In this document: piece after piece, positions 21,501 through 32,874 of the stretch
Numbering within the stretch: position 1 is the stretch's first letter
How the letters are laid out: each line of letters opens with the position of its first letter
Assembly (NCBI GenBank): GCA_033002965.1
Contig: JAURVB010014555.1
Span: 81,380 to 145,379 of the forward strand
Length of the DNA: 64,000 nt
From: Piper betle
Taxonomy: Eukaryota; Streptophyta; Magnoliopsida; Piperales; Piperaceae
Direction: 5' to 3'
Made by a program: the position numbers and the translations under genes
Notes under the pieces: model-generated
The model's input: only the letters and a program-made list of their open reading frames with translations
The model's database searches: none
What the model was told of the DNA's origin: nothing

Positions 21501-23765
21501 TTCAATGCAGATAATTTTATATGTGGAGTTGTATGTGAGTATACTGTCTGCTCCTTCTCTCATCAAACTACACTCTCCTTCCTTTTCCATTTGATACTTG
21601 TTGTTATGGAACTGAAAAAATTAATTTCTCTATACTTGTTTTATTTAGTTGGAATACAAATTTGACAGAGTTCAAATGAATATGTATTGCAGGCATGCTG
21701 TGTTGAGTACATAATTTTGGAGAGTGATAACTTGTCAACTTTGTTCCCAAATGCTCATCTTAGCGTAGGTGGTCTTCAGTTGAACTCTCACCATCTTTTT
21801 GCTTTGATGACAACTCTTGCTGTCCTTCCTACTGTATGGCTTAGAGACATGAGTATTCTAAGTTATATATCAGGTACTTGGTACAATATTCTACATTTAT
21901 CTTTTAGTTTTAAGTCTGCCCAACATTTAATTATGATGCTTTTTGTATTTCCCTCATGCTTCTTGCAATGAAATGCAATTGTTTATGATATTTGTCCTGT
22001 TTACTTTCTCTTTTATATATTTATTGATATATAGTTCATGTAAATAATTTGACTACACTTATCTTTTCCCTCCAATTCACAGCTGGTGGAGTTATAGCTT
22101 CAATTTTGATTGTCATCTGTTTGTTTTGGGTTGGTCTGGTGGATAAAGTTGGATTTGTGAACCAAGGCTCAATGATAAACCTCCCTACTCTTCCAGTTGC
22201 TGTCGGTTTATATGGTTACTGCTACTCAGGTCATGCTGTCTTTCCGAACATCTACACTTCAATGAAGAAGCCTAGTCAATATCCATCAGTACTTTTCACA
22301 AGGTACACACAAATAACAAGCACTTTGTTGTGTTTATTTCCACCATTATACTCAGAAGAATTTATTGATTAAATTAGATTTTGTAATATCTTAATCTAAT
22401 TATGGAGTCCATATTCAATTTCTATGCAGCTTTGCTATATGTACAACCTTGTATGCTGGTGCTGCAGTGATAGGTTACTTTATGTTTGGAGAGTCTACAA
22501 TGTCACAGTTCACTCTTAACATGCCACAAAATTTTGTTGCTTCTAAAATTGCTGTTTGGACTACGGTAAGTTGTCGAAAGCTTGCGAATAAGCTCATTAT
22601 CATGTGAAACTAATTCCCTGTTTCATGTTTTCTTGCAGGTGGTAAATCCTTTCACAAAATATCCTTCCTTTTGTCCATAATATTGCTTGCATTTTCCCTT
22701 GTTGGTATTTATGGTTTCGATTATTTAGTCACATAGACCAAGGTAAAAAACGTCGATAATGGTAGTTAGAAAATACATTAAGATTCATAAATTCACTGGA
22801 CATATAAAATCCCCCATTCATTTTTGGACTCTCTTCTGATTATATGGGGAATACTCCTTAACTGAAAATTACATATGCTTTGACAATTTCTCCTGTGGCA
22901 ATGAGCTTGGAAGAGCTAATACCATCAAACCATATGAAGTCTCATTGGTATGCCATTTTCATCAGAACAGGCTTGGTCATTTCTACCCTGGTTGTAGGCC
23001 TCACAGTTCCATTCTTTGGTACAGCTTCACTTATCTTAATCTTTCATAATTGTAATTCGAGTTTTAATTTCCTGGTAATTCTAAATATATTGTAAACAAT
23101 CTATTGCTGTGGAAATTTTCATCTCTAATGGTACCATTTCTCAGGTTTGGTGATGGCGTTGATTGGATCTTTCCTCACCATGCTAGTAGTACGTATCAGA
23201 CATGAGTACAGTTTTTGCTTATAGTACTGTTATTTCTATTGTTCCCATTCTAATGTTTTTTCTTTCTTATAACAGACTCTAATTCTTCCTTGTGCTTGCT
23301 TTTTGAGTATCCTCAAAGGAAAAATAACTCGTTTTCAGGTGATTAATTCTTGTTTCTTATGACATTTAAAACTATGTATTAGTCATGGACTATAAGAAGA
23401 AAAATATATCCTTACTAAAAGATTGAAGTACTCTTTTTGCGCAAATTTTCCTACCATGTTTAGACACCAAGCTCAATTATACTTTTTAGCTGGAATGTTG
23501 TAGTTAAATATTCACTCCCATAAAAGGATCTTGGTGATTAATTCTTTCACTATTCTTAATCTGCTTCATACCTCTGATATTTGTGATGGTTTATGACTAA
23601 AATCAATCTGTGTATGAATGACTTGGTTATGTTTGGTAAAGCTTCAATGCAAGTTATGTTGTTTTGCAGGGATTGGTGTGTATGCTAATTTTGTTGGTGG
23701 GAGTTGTGTCTTGTGCTTTTGGAACCATTTCAGCTCTTTCAAAGATTGTAGAAAACCTTAGTTGA
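15237..23765 (+). CDS. Vacuolar amino acid transporter, AVT1 type (12 exons, 557 aa)
   Basis: Family role: amino acid/auxin permease (Aa_trans) proteins that move neutral amino acids across the vacuolar membrane by proton antiport. Exons: 15237-15442, 16878-17200, 21169-21383, 21511-21534, 21693-21873, 22083-22302, 22430-22565, 22639-22658, 22873-23018, 23145-23188, 23276-23338, 23670-23765; total 1674 nt, an exact multiple of three. Residues 1-175 are a cytosolic tail: acidic run (ESEEEEKEEEK), then SSYNTSWPQSYRQSID, LIKPLIPS and a proline-rich stretch, all typical of the AVT1A/AVT1C subgroup. The transporter core starts at NGVNVLCGVGILSTPYAV and includes GLYGYCYSGHAVFP and NPFTKYALTISPVAMSLEE, with about ten hydrophobic segments. 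Intron 2 is 3,968 bp and full of repeats; the intron after exon 8 is AT-AC. No lesion was seen. It resembles Arabidopsis AVT1C most, as I recall it. Confidence 0.92.
15482..15512. repeat. (TA)n microsatellite in AVT1 intron 1
   Basis: A TA dinucleotide run of about 30 bases starts roughly 40 bases after the exon 1 donor site of the AVT1 gene. Confidence 0.93.
18475..18800. repeat. Tandem duplication, period ~167 bp, in AVT1 intron 2
   Basis: ACTCGATGCATGTGGAC occurs at 18475 and 18642. The units share TTTTCATTCAATCGCCT, GTACTACT, GGTGGGTCCCA and CAGCATTCAGGAGT/CAGCGTTCAGGAGT. Two diverged copies of a GC-richer unit stand out from the AT-rich intron, suggesting part of an older element. Confidence 0.85.
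18888..19140. repeat. Interleaved short tandem repeats in AVT1 intron 2
   Basis: The words TTGGGCAAAAAGT, AGGTCTTCATTAT, TTTGTCACAATATATTTAAT and ATATATAGACATA recur two or three times in alternating order. This is a compound tandem array with a repeat length near 60-130 bases. Confidence 0.8.
19378..20397 (-). mobile_element. Non-autonomous Helitron in AVT1 intron 2
   Basis: On the minus strand the element begins TCTTCACTAATATATGAAAG, very like canonical plant Helitron 5' ends (TCTATACTAATATAT...). It ends with a small GC-rich hairpin-like stretch (CCCGTACATTGTGCGAG), then nine bases, then CTAG. It lies between A and T (position 20398 on the minus strand is A, 19377 is T), the expected Helitron target without duplication. 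Length is 1020 bp; no Rep/helicase is encoded. Its interior holds two diverged direct copies of a ~170-bp block (from about 19500 and 19927). The 3' hairpin has mismatches, so the copy is old. Confidence 0.8.
20488..20680. repeat. Dispersed repeat, copy 1 (partner at 24168-24330)
   Basis: This region (AATAATGAGAT...TATAATTTGATATCTTA...TTATAATAATTTAATTTAT...GATTGGTTGAATCTCCTACT) is matched in the same orientation at 24168-24330. It is probably a short non-autonomous element present twice, in intron 2 and downstream of the AVT1 gene. The class is unknown. Confidence 0.7.
20671..20763. repeat. Tandem duplication, ~54-bp period
   Basis: CCTTTTTATTAACAAGAGTA then GATTATGCAAATTCTTAAGG is repeated as CCCTTTTATTAATAAGAGTA then GATTATGCAAATTATTGAGG. 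It is two copies near the 3' end of AVT1 intron 2. Confidence 0.8.
22659..22872 (+). other. U12-type AT-AC intron of the AVT1 gene
   Basis: No GT donor restores the frame after exon 8. An intron from ATATCCTTCC (22659) to TTAC (22872) joins ACA AA|A TAT GCT, rebuilding the conserved NPFTKYALT. The donor fits the minor-spliceosome consensus (R)TATCCTT, and TCCTTAAC (22855-22862) is a perfect U12 branch-site consensus about a dozen bases before the AC acceptor. All three signals together make this a minor-class intron with high certainty. Confidence 0.93.
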
Positions 23766-25080
23766 TGTCAAAAAATTTTCCCTTTTATATAATGTCTTCA
23801 ATATCAAGTTGCTCCCAAGTTTTGTTCCAAATTATTTATCAAACAAGTTTGAAGGTGTATGGAAACTATTTGGCAAATATAAGCATATATTTAGTTCTTT
23901 TGTCTTGGCTTTGATTTGTTGCAAAATGATAACATAATCAACGTAGGATTTTATTGGATGAGAAGTAGAATGGATTATATAAGCTTATGGATTGAATGAT
24001 CCAACATGGAAATTTCTAGAATAAAAATTCTTATAAGTGGGTTTTCAATTCCAAAATATATATAGTTAGCCGCTTTTAAAAGGATGATCTAGGCTCATCA
24101 AGTTGGTTTTTAACTGTTACAAAGCAAGATGTTCGAGATAAACTCAAATTTTACATCCTTAATAAATAATGAGATATAGATTATAATGATCTTATATCTT
24201 ATAGATAGACTCCAATTTTAAAGTTAAAACTATAATAATTTGATTTATTTCTTTTTTTATTATATTTTGATTAGTTGATTAATCTCCTACTTTTCACTAG
24301 ATTGCGACCTTTAATTCCTTTTTATGAATGAGAATAAATGAATGGAAAGTGCGAAAGGAAGTGTAAGGAAGGAGACTAATAAAGAATAGGAGAATGGTCT
24401 TTATAGGTTTTGGATTTCCGATCATATCTTTCTGGTGTAAATCTATAAGTATTTTGAAATTTCTTATGTTATCATATTATAACCTTTTTGCTCCAAATTT
24501 TAATATTGTGAATATTGTAATCATCTTTTGAAGTTATCGGCAATAATTTGGTTAACCATGGACACACACACACACATATTGTTTGAGCAACAAGCGCGCC
24601 ACCGATTGGCCGTTCAAACAAATAAAAGATTAATGTATTGAGATTGAAAGGTTAATGGTTCAGGTGACAGGGGATAACACCCAGGGATTAAAATGACTTC
24701 CATCTTATAATCTTGTTTTGGGGAATATTATCTACTACGTAATCAAAGGTAAGTATTCTTCGGTCAAATTAAGCATATTTAATTTTCACTTAGAGCCATT
24801 CAAGAACTTGCATCCATAATTTGAGTAGAAGTTGGAGCATCCAAGCCTCAAATAATAAACAACAATAATAAATGTATTGCCTTTATTCATCATACTATGA
24901 GATGATCAATCAATTGCATGCAGCATAATATGGAGATGAAAAAAAGTTGCATGACATAATCCTTTGGACCAACAAGTAATTAAGAACTAAGAACAACACC
25001 GCATACTTGCATGTTTTGACTTATGACATGGAACATCTCACTCAGCAACAATGGTGACACCTTCCTATTCATGAAAACTA
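23766..25080. other. Intergenic region between AVT1 and SAUR, with repeat copy 2
   Basis: It contains the 3' untranslated region of the AVT1 gene (A/T-rich, from 23766), the second copy of the dispersed repeat (24168-24330) and a short (CA)n run near 24566. No gene was seen. Both flanking genes are transcribed towards this interval, so it should hold both 3' ends. Confidence 0.6.
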
Positions 25081-25425
25081 TCACTGATCATCTTCTTCCT
25101 CAAGTTCTTGGCCATGAATGAGGATCCTCTCGAGCTCGCGAGGGTGACAAGGAAACGCAATGTCGCCCTCCTGGTCGAACCCAAACTCCTCCGCCGCCTG
25201 CTTCAAAAGCCTAAGGAAGCATGGATGCTTCAGATATTGCATGTCAATGATAAACCTCTTGGCTTCTTCCTCACTGTGATCAATGGCTACTACAACAAAA
25301 TGTCCCTTCTTCACTGGAGAACCAGCACCTTCTTCGTAAATTGGAGCACTCAAGGATGAGAAGAAGAGGCTCTTTTGCATCCTCGTGACTACATGCTTGA
25401 GTTTGGCTGTGGTATGTCTGGCCAT
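25081..25425 (-). CDS. SAUR (small auxin up RNA) family protein, 114 aa
   Basis: Family role: small growth regulators, many of which bind and inhibit PP2C-D phosphatases at the plasma membrane, keeping H+-ATPases active and promoting cell expansion; transcription is often auxin-induced. The single exon starts at ATG 25425 and ends TGA at 25081. The conserved SAUR domain covers roughly residues 36-100: GHFVVVAIDHSEEEAKRF, YLKHPCFLRLLKQAAEEFGF and GDIAFPCHPRELERIL. The N terminus (MARHTTAKLKHVV) is basic and the C terminus very acidic (ELEEEDDQ). Length and lack of introns are normal for the family. A TATA-like CATATATA lies about 55 bases upstream (near 25480). The exact SAUR number cannot be assigned. 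Confidence 0.93.
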   Translation of the reverse strand: MARHTTAKLKHVVTRMQKSLFFSSLSAPIYEEGAGSPVKKGHFVVVAIDHSEEEAKRFIIDMQYLKHPCFLRLLKQAAEEFGFDQEGDIAFPCHPRELERILIHGQELEEEDDQ

Positions 25426-25474
25426 GGCTTGCTAGTTCATAAGCTATGTCAGCAAAATGTTTCTAGTGTTGGTT

Positions 25475-25486
25475 GTATATATGTAG
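25475..25486 (-). promoter_or_regulatory. TATA-like element of the SAUR gene
   Basis: On the minus strand CTACATATATAC lies about 50-60 bases before the SAUR ATG. This is a fitting spacing for a core promoter with a short leader. Confidence 0.5.
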
Positions 25487-25499
25487 GCATGATAAAGTT

Positions 25500-26654
25500 C
25501 AGAGGATGTGATCATGTGTAATATGCAAATTGGGATATTATAGACTTTGGTGGTCAATTGATTGAGTAGTATTGAAGATACACGTATACTATAACAATGG
25601 TAGAGGAAGAGCAGGGGCAGTATAAAAGAGAGGCCATGCCACAAGGTGCACATCCACTTGTGCAAGTGTGGCCTTTGAGAGGTCAATTTGTGATAGCCAA
25701 GGTGATAGGGTGAGTTCAGAATCTTGGGCTTCAATTTCCATGTTAGGTTACTTTATGTTGGCGATGGTATCTGTTTCAATTTTTTTATATACCTTTCTAT
25801 TCACCAAGATGGATCCTACTGGCCTACTCACAAACTTTAGTTCAAAATGTAAAGACAATGAGCATTGAGCATCCCTTCGTGCTCTACTTGCTCTCCTTAT
25901 AAATGTAATATATGTTTTTTTAAAATTTTATAATTAAATACAGACCTAATCATTTGAAACTCTCGTAAATTAGTATCACATTTAATACCTGCTAAAATAA
26001 AATCCAATATAAAAATTGGGATATGTCTATATATCTATAATTTGGTTACCCCTAGTTTTACAACTTTTCTTTTTAACTCAAAAAATTTCCTTAGTCAAGT
26101 TCAATAAATAATTCTTTATTAACAAATTTTATGATAAACTCTTAGAGTCAAATAAAAAAGTTATCAGGGCATACTATATTCCTTTTAATTTAATTATATC
26201 AATAATTTTCAATAACATAAATCAAATATTTACTAATTTTAAGTGTTAAAGATATCAATATCGACTAATTACATATACATGTTTTCTTGTCAGATAGACA
26301 CTCATATACTATAAGTCCACGCCAAAGTAACCAAGTCATGTTTGAAAAGAAAAAATCATGCACATAGTTCTTAGGTTTGGGAAGGGATTCAGACATATAG
26401 GTCTAAACACAACTTGAGGTGGGTTTTAATTTTCAAAATCAGCTCAAGGGATCTCATTATTGAGGTTTATTAATCTCAAAAAATAAGAATAATCTAATAG
26501 TCTGAATTAAGTGGGAAACAATAAAACCACTATTTAGCTGTCATACAATATTAAATCAAATCAAATAAAATAGATCGACAACACAAAGTGAGTCCAAGGC
26601 TCCTAACGGTCTAGATAGCCAAGCTCTAATCGTCGATCTTGCAGTGAGCTTGGT
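25500..26654. other. Spacer upstream of the SAUR gene
   Basis: AT-rich DNA with no recognised gene. It includes the distal upstream region of SAUR. From about 26330 a somewhat different sequence leads up to the inverted LTR-like element. No TGTCTC auxin-response pair was confirmed close to the start. Confidence 0.5.
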
Positions 26655-27334
26655 TGTAAAACCCTGAAAATAACTACGGTATTTTATTTAGGGTTTTAAA
26701 AATTTTATAACGAATCTTAAATATTATTTAATTAAATTAATTCTTAGGAATCACTATCATAAATTATCAATTATTACATTTAGCATATCGATACAGTGAT
26801 ATTTATGGATTGTTTCAAATAAGTTTTACTTATTTTATTTTATTTTATTTCTTTTTATTTTCTCCTTTCGGTCAAATAAGGTTCAACCACATGTTGAACC
26901 CGTTGATCTTGGGTTAGTAGTGGTTAATGTCTCTTTGGTAGGCTGATATGGTGTGCAAGGGTAGAGTTTTGGTTGAAAGTTGAAGATAAGGAGAAGACTT
27001 TGTATCCCCACGTTGTTAGTGGAAAATTTTTAGGATTGGGAGTTGTGAGTGTGATTTGATACTCATTCGCATTAAGTCAATAGTTAATTTTTTATAGTTT
27101 GTTATCACACTAATAATTAATATTTAATATAATTATGTGTGATTATGTTCTTTTCTATAAAAATAAATGTGCTGACTTTTTAAATTCTACACATGTTCTT
27201 CTATAAAGGAGAATTCTCTTGATGTTAAATAAAACATCCTTTTGATAGTTAAATAAAACATTTCATGATAGTTTTTTTACACATTTGGCTCACAAATGAA
27301 GAGTTTTGGATAAGTTAATCGAGTAGGTTGAGTG

Positions 27335-27376
<42 letters not shown>

Positions 27377-30013
27377 ATTTGCTAGATCGTCTATTTTCAA
27401 CGCTCTTTCCCTTCTAGTATCACCTCTTCCTTGTTGGGAGCCTATCCATCTTTCGCACGTATAGGTACACCTCTACTCTTCCTCTCACATGCATTTATAG
27501 TGTTTGTGTTCTTTTTGGTTTTAAGTTTGATGAATATGTGATTAAATATTAATTAATTCATAATAAATTAAAATTAAATTAAATTAAATTAAATGATGAG
27601 TATTAATAATAGTTGATCATATAGTTATTATCTTATGTTTATGGATAAAAGCATGCTCTATATTATATATAAATAACTAAATTTTGTTATTATTATTGTT
27701 AGTGTTGTTGATTTATGTATATAGTTGTCTTTTAAATTCATGATCATGTGGGATAATGATTAATAAATACTTATTTATATAATATTAAATAAGTATATTG
27801 TGTTTTTATTTGGGATATGTATATTAATTATATTAGATAATAATAAATGTTAGAGTTAATTATAATCTATATATGTTTGTTCATGTTTATAATTAATTAA
27901 TTAATTAATGACATTGCAATCTATTAATTAATTAGTTATAATCAATTAAAGTAACAAAGATGATGTCTTTATATCTTAGTAACTTAATATGCGTACGTGA
28001 TCATGGGTTATTAATTATTCAATCACAATTCACCATTAGCCAACGACAAAATAATTGTTCACTTACTAGCATGTATTTAACTACTAATATTAGTATATTT
28101 CCCTTCATGTATTAATTATTTAACCAAAGAAATCATCTTAAAATTACAGTCCTAAAAATTTGGTTACCGTTTAAACTTTTAATTAATATCACACTTTAAT
28201 TCCGATTAAGAAATAACGGTTACTTATTCTGTTAATAATAGTTTGGATATTTATTAACAACAATTTATTAACTTTTTACTAACTCTAATTAATTATCTTA
28301 AAATTAATTAGATCATCATATCCAATTATTTGATATATCTTGTATTAAAATTTAAAGAATATCAATTGTAAGATAATTTTAAATTACTTAACTTTGTAAA
28401 GGTTAAAACTTTATTTATTCTAAGCATGCTATTATTACTAAACACTTAATTATTATACTATTTTATTCTAATAATCCATGCCTTAATTTACCAATTCAAC
28501 CAGGTTCTTTCTTAACTTTATATTTTATTAGTGGCATCATAAATATAAATGATTGTAAACACTAAACAATAATTTAATATTAATCTCATTTTAGCTGGTA
28601 AAATATTCATGGAATAGTTATAATATGCTCATATGAATTTAGAATATTTTAATTAACCCAACAATAATTAATTGTAATTGTTATTCGATTAGTAATTAAT
28701 AACCCATGATTAGACATGCGTATCAACTTACTAAAATGTAAAGACATCATCCATATTATTTTAATTAATTATAATTAATTAATTAATAGATTACAATCTC
28801 ATTCATTAATTAATTAACTATAAAAATTAACAACGCATATAGATCTTAATTAGCTCTAATATTTATTAACATTATCTAATATAATTAATATACATATCCC
28901 AAATGACAACACAATATACTTATTTAATATTATGTAAATAATTATTAATTAATTATTATTCCACATAATCATGAATTTAAAAGACTACTATATACATAAA
29001 TCAAAACAACTAACAATAACAAAAAAATTTTAATTATTTATATATAATATAAATCATACTTTCATCCATAAACATAAGATAATAATCATTTGATCAATTA
29101 TTACTAATATCATCACTTAATTTAATTCAACTCAATTTTAATTAATTATGAATTAATTAGTATTTAATCATCGATTAATCAGACCCAAAACCAAAAAGAG
29201 CACAAACACTATAGATCACTATAGATGTAGAAGAGGAAGGTGTACGTATAGGTGAAAGAAGATGAAGAGGCTCCCAATAAGGAAAATACAATAATACTAG
29301 AGGAGAAAAATTATTGGAAAATAGACTCTCTAGTGGATAAAACAAAATAAAATATTTTCCCTCAAATTATTCAATTAATTTCTCCAAAACTCTCCATTTG
29401 CGAGCCAAATTTGTTAAAAAAACTATCTAAGCGGATGCTTTATTTAACATAAAGAGAATTCTCCTTTATATAGAAGAACATGTGTGGAATTTAAAAAGTC
29501 AGCACATTTATTTTTATAGAAAAGAACATAATCACATATAATTATATTAAATATTAATTATTAGTGTGATAATAAAAAGTCAAAAATTAACTACTGAGTT
29601 AATGTAATGAGTATCAAATTACACTCACAACTCCCAATCCTAAAAATTTTTCACTAACAATGTGGGGATACAAAGTCTTCCCCTCATCTTCAACTCTCAA
29701 CCAAAACTCTACTCTTACATACCATGTGAGCCTACCAAAGAGACATTAGCCGCTATTGACCCAAGGCCAATGGGTTTGACCTGTGGTTGAACTTTATTCT
29801 ACCAAAAGGGGAAAATAAAAAGAAATAAAATAAAATAAGTAAAATTTATTTAAAATAATCCATATATACCACTATACCGATGCATTAAAGGTAATAATTG
29901 ATAATTTATGATATTGATTTCTAAGTATTAATTTAATTAAATAATATTTAAAATTCATTCCAAGATTTCCAAAACCCTAAATAAAATAACACTGTTATTT
30001 TCGTGGTTTTACA
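26655..30013. mobile_element. 3.36-kb palindromic LTR-like element (giant inverted repeat)
   Basis: The left arm (about 26655-28045) and right arm (about 28660-30013) are reverse complements by eye across most of ~1.35 kb, with a ~600-bp unpaired centre. Paired landmarks: TGTAAAACC with GGTTTTACA; TAAATAAAATA tracts; AGACTTTGTATCCCCAC with GTGGGGATACAAAGTCT; AAAGGAGAATTCTC with GAGAATTCTCCTTT; ATTAATAACCCATGAT near 28675 with its complement near 28000. The ends read TGTAAAACC...GGTTTTACA, the TG...CA form of LTRs and the same end words as the LTR family here. On the minus strand a purine-rich CTCGGGAGAT sits just before the TG, like a polypurine tract, so it may be the 3' LTR of a minus-strand Ty3/Gypsy element. 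No 5-bp duplication was found; GAGCTTGG occurs near both ends (26646, 30021). Confidence 0.8.
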
Positions 30014-31371
30014 ATCTCCCGAGCTTGGAAATTTTTGTCCTTGAAAATGTAATAGGGTTATAAGGAGAAAATTACTCATTTCTACTTCCATATCCTATCT
30101 TAGGCATTTCTTCCATTACGCATCGGTATACTTGTATGTAGCGCTATATAAGTTAGTTTAAATATCTTCATATTTTCCTATAAAAGTTAATTTTAGAAAA
30201 ATCAAAAATTATAATTTTCTTTCCACTTCTACTTTATGATAGTTGATCGCGTGAGTCATTTTGATCACTTTTTTACTACTTCTACCTCCTAAAGCCAAAT
30301 TGTTTGAGGACATTTCAAAAGTTGATTCTCTATTGTATTTGAGTAGTCATTTGAAATAACTCTATACATATCTCTATGGTTCATTGGTATCTTTACTTTC
30401 CATAAACCCATATTTTGCCACATAACATACTATAATTCATCAATGCATTTTTTTCTCAATTTAAGCATTTTCACTCATATGCATTGCCAAAGTGGGGCAT
30501 AGTCCCATGACACTGTCATCTAGATCGCACAAGTTTCTCATACCACCCATAATACCTAGATAACACATGTGATTATAAAGACGTCACATATGTATTCATT
30601 GGTTAAGTGTCATGTGCACCTAGCATGACACATAATTGACACATCTCATACCGGTGTTATGCCACATAGTTCCAAAATGTCCTCTAATTCAATATAAGCT
30701 TTTGAATATACTAAAGATATGTCTCCAAAAATTAATTACCTACATGATACTTCAGGGGTCTGATATTCTTCTAAAGGTTCCCTTTTAATTTGCCCTTTGA
30801 CTTACAACTTATTCTGGATCTAGAAGTCGTCACCTCAATTCCCACTAGGGAAATTTTTAATTGTCAACACTTCAAAACATACTCCTCACTATTAATAATA
30901 GTATCGACTTTACTTCATCTCTTTCCTCTTCCTTTTATTACCTTTATTTTATTTTTCAGCAATAAAAAGGTACGGAATTATGCATAATGTATGATATAAA
31001 GCATCCTATCAATTTCTTCCATTATTTTCTAATTATTTAACCATTATCCAAATTTTCATATCATCTAATGCACATTCTTTTTTAGTGTCTTACAATTTAT
31101 TTGTTCACCATACCGAAATAATTTTTTTCTATGAAGAAATATCTTGAACTACCTAATATCATTGTTACACCAGCGTCCCAACGTGGTATTCTTGACTCTT
31201 GGGCTAGTCCAATCTTATCCTTACCATTCATATCTTTCAAACCATGATCAATCCTTAAGATTTTAGACACCATTGTATCCACATCAACTTAATTGGACCC
31301 TCCTCTAGTCCCTACACCCTTAGGAAGTTGTCAAAAGTAATCTTTGAATATTAACTTATATTGTTGACATA
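30014..31371 (-). mobile_element. Possible remnant of a retrotransposon internal region
   Basis: On the minus strand the end of this stretch reads TTTTCAAGGACAAAAATTTC then CAAGCTCGGGAGAT, immediately followed by TGTAAAACC. Monocot and dicot Ty3/Gypsy elements often end their pol region with a similar 'TTCGAGGACGAAA...' phrase before a purine tract. No intact protease, reverse transcriptase or integrase frame is visible. Everything else in the stretch is degenerate AT-rich sequence. Confidence 0.35.
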
Positions 31372-31376
31372 CACCT

Positions 31377-32835
31377 TGTAACACCCTGATTTCGGTTCAC
31401 CTAAGAACTAGATCAAAAATATTACGATCGAGTCAAGTCATGTTTAAAGTTGTCGATAGCTACGACTTGAACGATGAAATAAATCGAAACAACCCTCTTG
31501 GTGTCATGAGAATGGAAGATATTATTAAATAAGCATTAAAACACATCAAATATAAGTAAAAGTAAGAAAAGAAAAAAATGCGCTGAGCTCAAATATGTGT
31601 AGTGTTTATCTGTCCTCTCACTAAAGTTGACGTAGGATTTGCAAGACTTACATATATTATATGATATTACATGAAAACCGTCAGCAACGAATGTTATTAG
31701 TCCAAAAAATAACTAATAAAAACTGGTAAATGGGAATTCCATTACCCACGAAAACTTATAAAACTTCAAGATTGCCCCACACTGGGTGGTAAGCAAACAT
31801 ACTTAAGCAAGTGTTGGCTCGCATGTGCGGCTCATAATCATATCCATACATACTAATGTTTATGCCCTCACATCTTCCATATCACCTGCCACAGTACTTG
31901 AGTAGCAAAAGGAACAGTTAAGTTAGTGCCATAAATTTCAGAAATGTGTTGTATTACACAGTACCATCATACACTGCACTACCTCAGGGTTTGAAAGAGT
32001 ACTAGTACGGCCCATACATATCTCTATACCACTCATGTTCATATTCGTGAAATTTATAAAAATGTGCATACTTATATAATAGGCTTACGGAAGAAGCTTC
32101 TATCATACATTTCTAGAGCTTCAGTTTGAAAACCAACTAGGGATCTCATCTTTGTAGTTTTATTAAACATGCATAGAAAATACAGCTAAATGGCCTCAAC
32201 ATCGGAAGGATGTAATAAAAGGTCGCCAATGCTGTCCAACATATAAAACACGATTAAACTCACTACGCAAGGAGTCAAGCAGAGAGGGAGAGTCCTACAG
32301 ACCTGTGGTCCAAGCTCTAAGCGTATCTGCATATCTATGGAGAGCTCGGACTCCGAAACCTACATCTGAACCCACTACTAAGTAAAATATTAACATCTTT
32401 ATATGACACATGCTTGTGGTGTGTGCTTATATCATCCATACAGCCTAATAAAGAAAACGATGCTAACAAGCCTACAAGTAAACACCTGGCATGCAAATCG
32501 AGGCATAATAATAATAAATAATAAATAAATGAATAAACAAAGAAAATGTACTCATAGATAATTAGATAAATAATAAATACCTAAATATGAACAATATTCT
32601 AATCATAAAATAATAATATAATTATACGATATACATATACAGGTAAATACGAGTAAATATCAACATATACTCATGTTAGTAAACATATAAATAAATAAAT
32701 ATAATAATTTAATAAATAAATAAATAAATAATTAATAATCATTAATCGTGAATATTAATAATACCATAGTTATATAATACAAGAATACATAATTAAATAC
32801 AAATAAATAATAACATGCACATAACAAACAAACAA

Positions 32836-32874
<39 letters not shown>

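Noticed and set aside
25108..25359. Plus-strand frame opposite the SAUR gene
   Set aside because: It is the antisense of a well-conserved SAUR coding sequence.
27340..27372. CRISPR or other spaced array in repeat-rich stretches
   Set aside because: Plant nuclear context; the repeats are microsatellites, tandem duplications or LTR pieces without uniform repeats and spacers.
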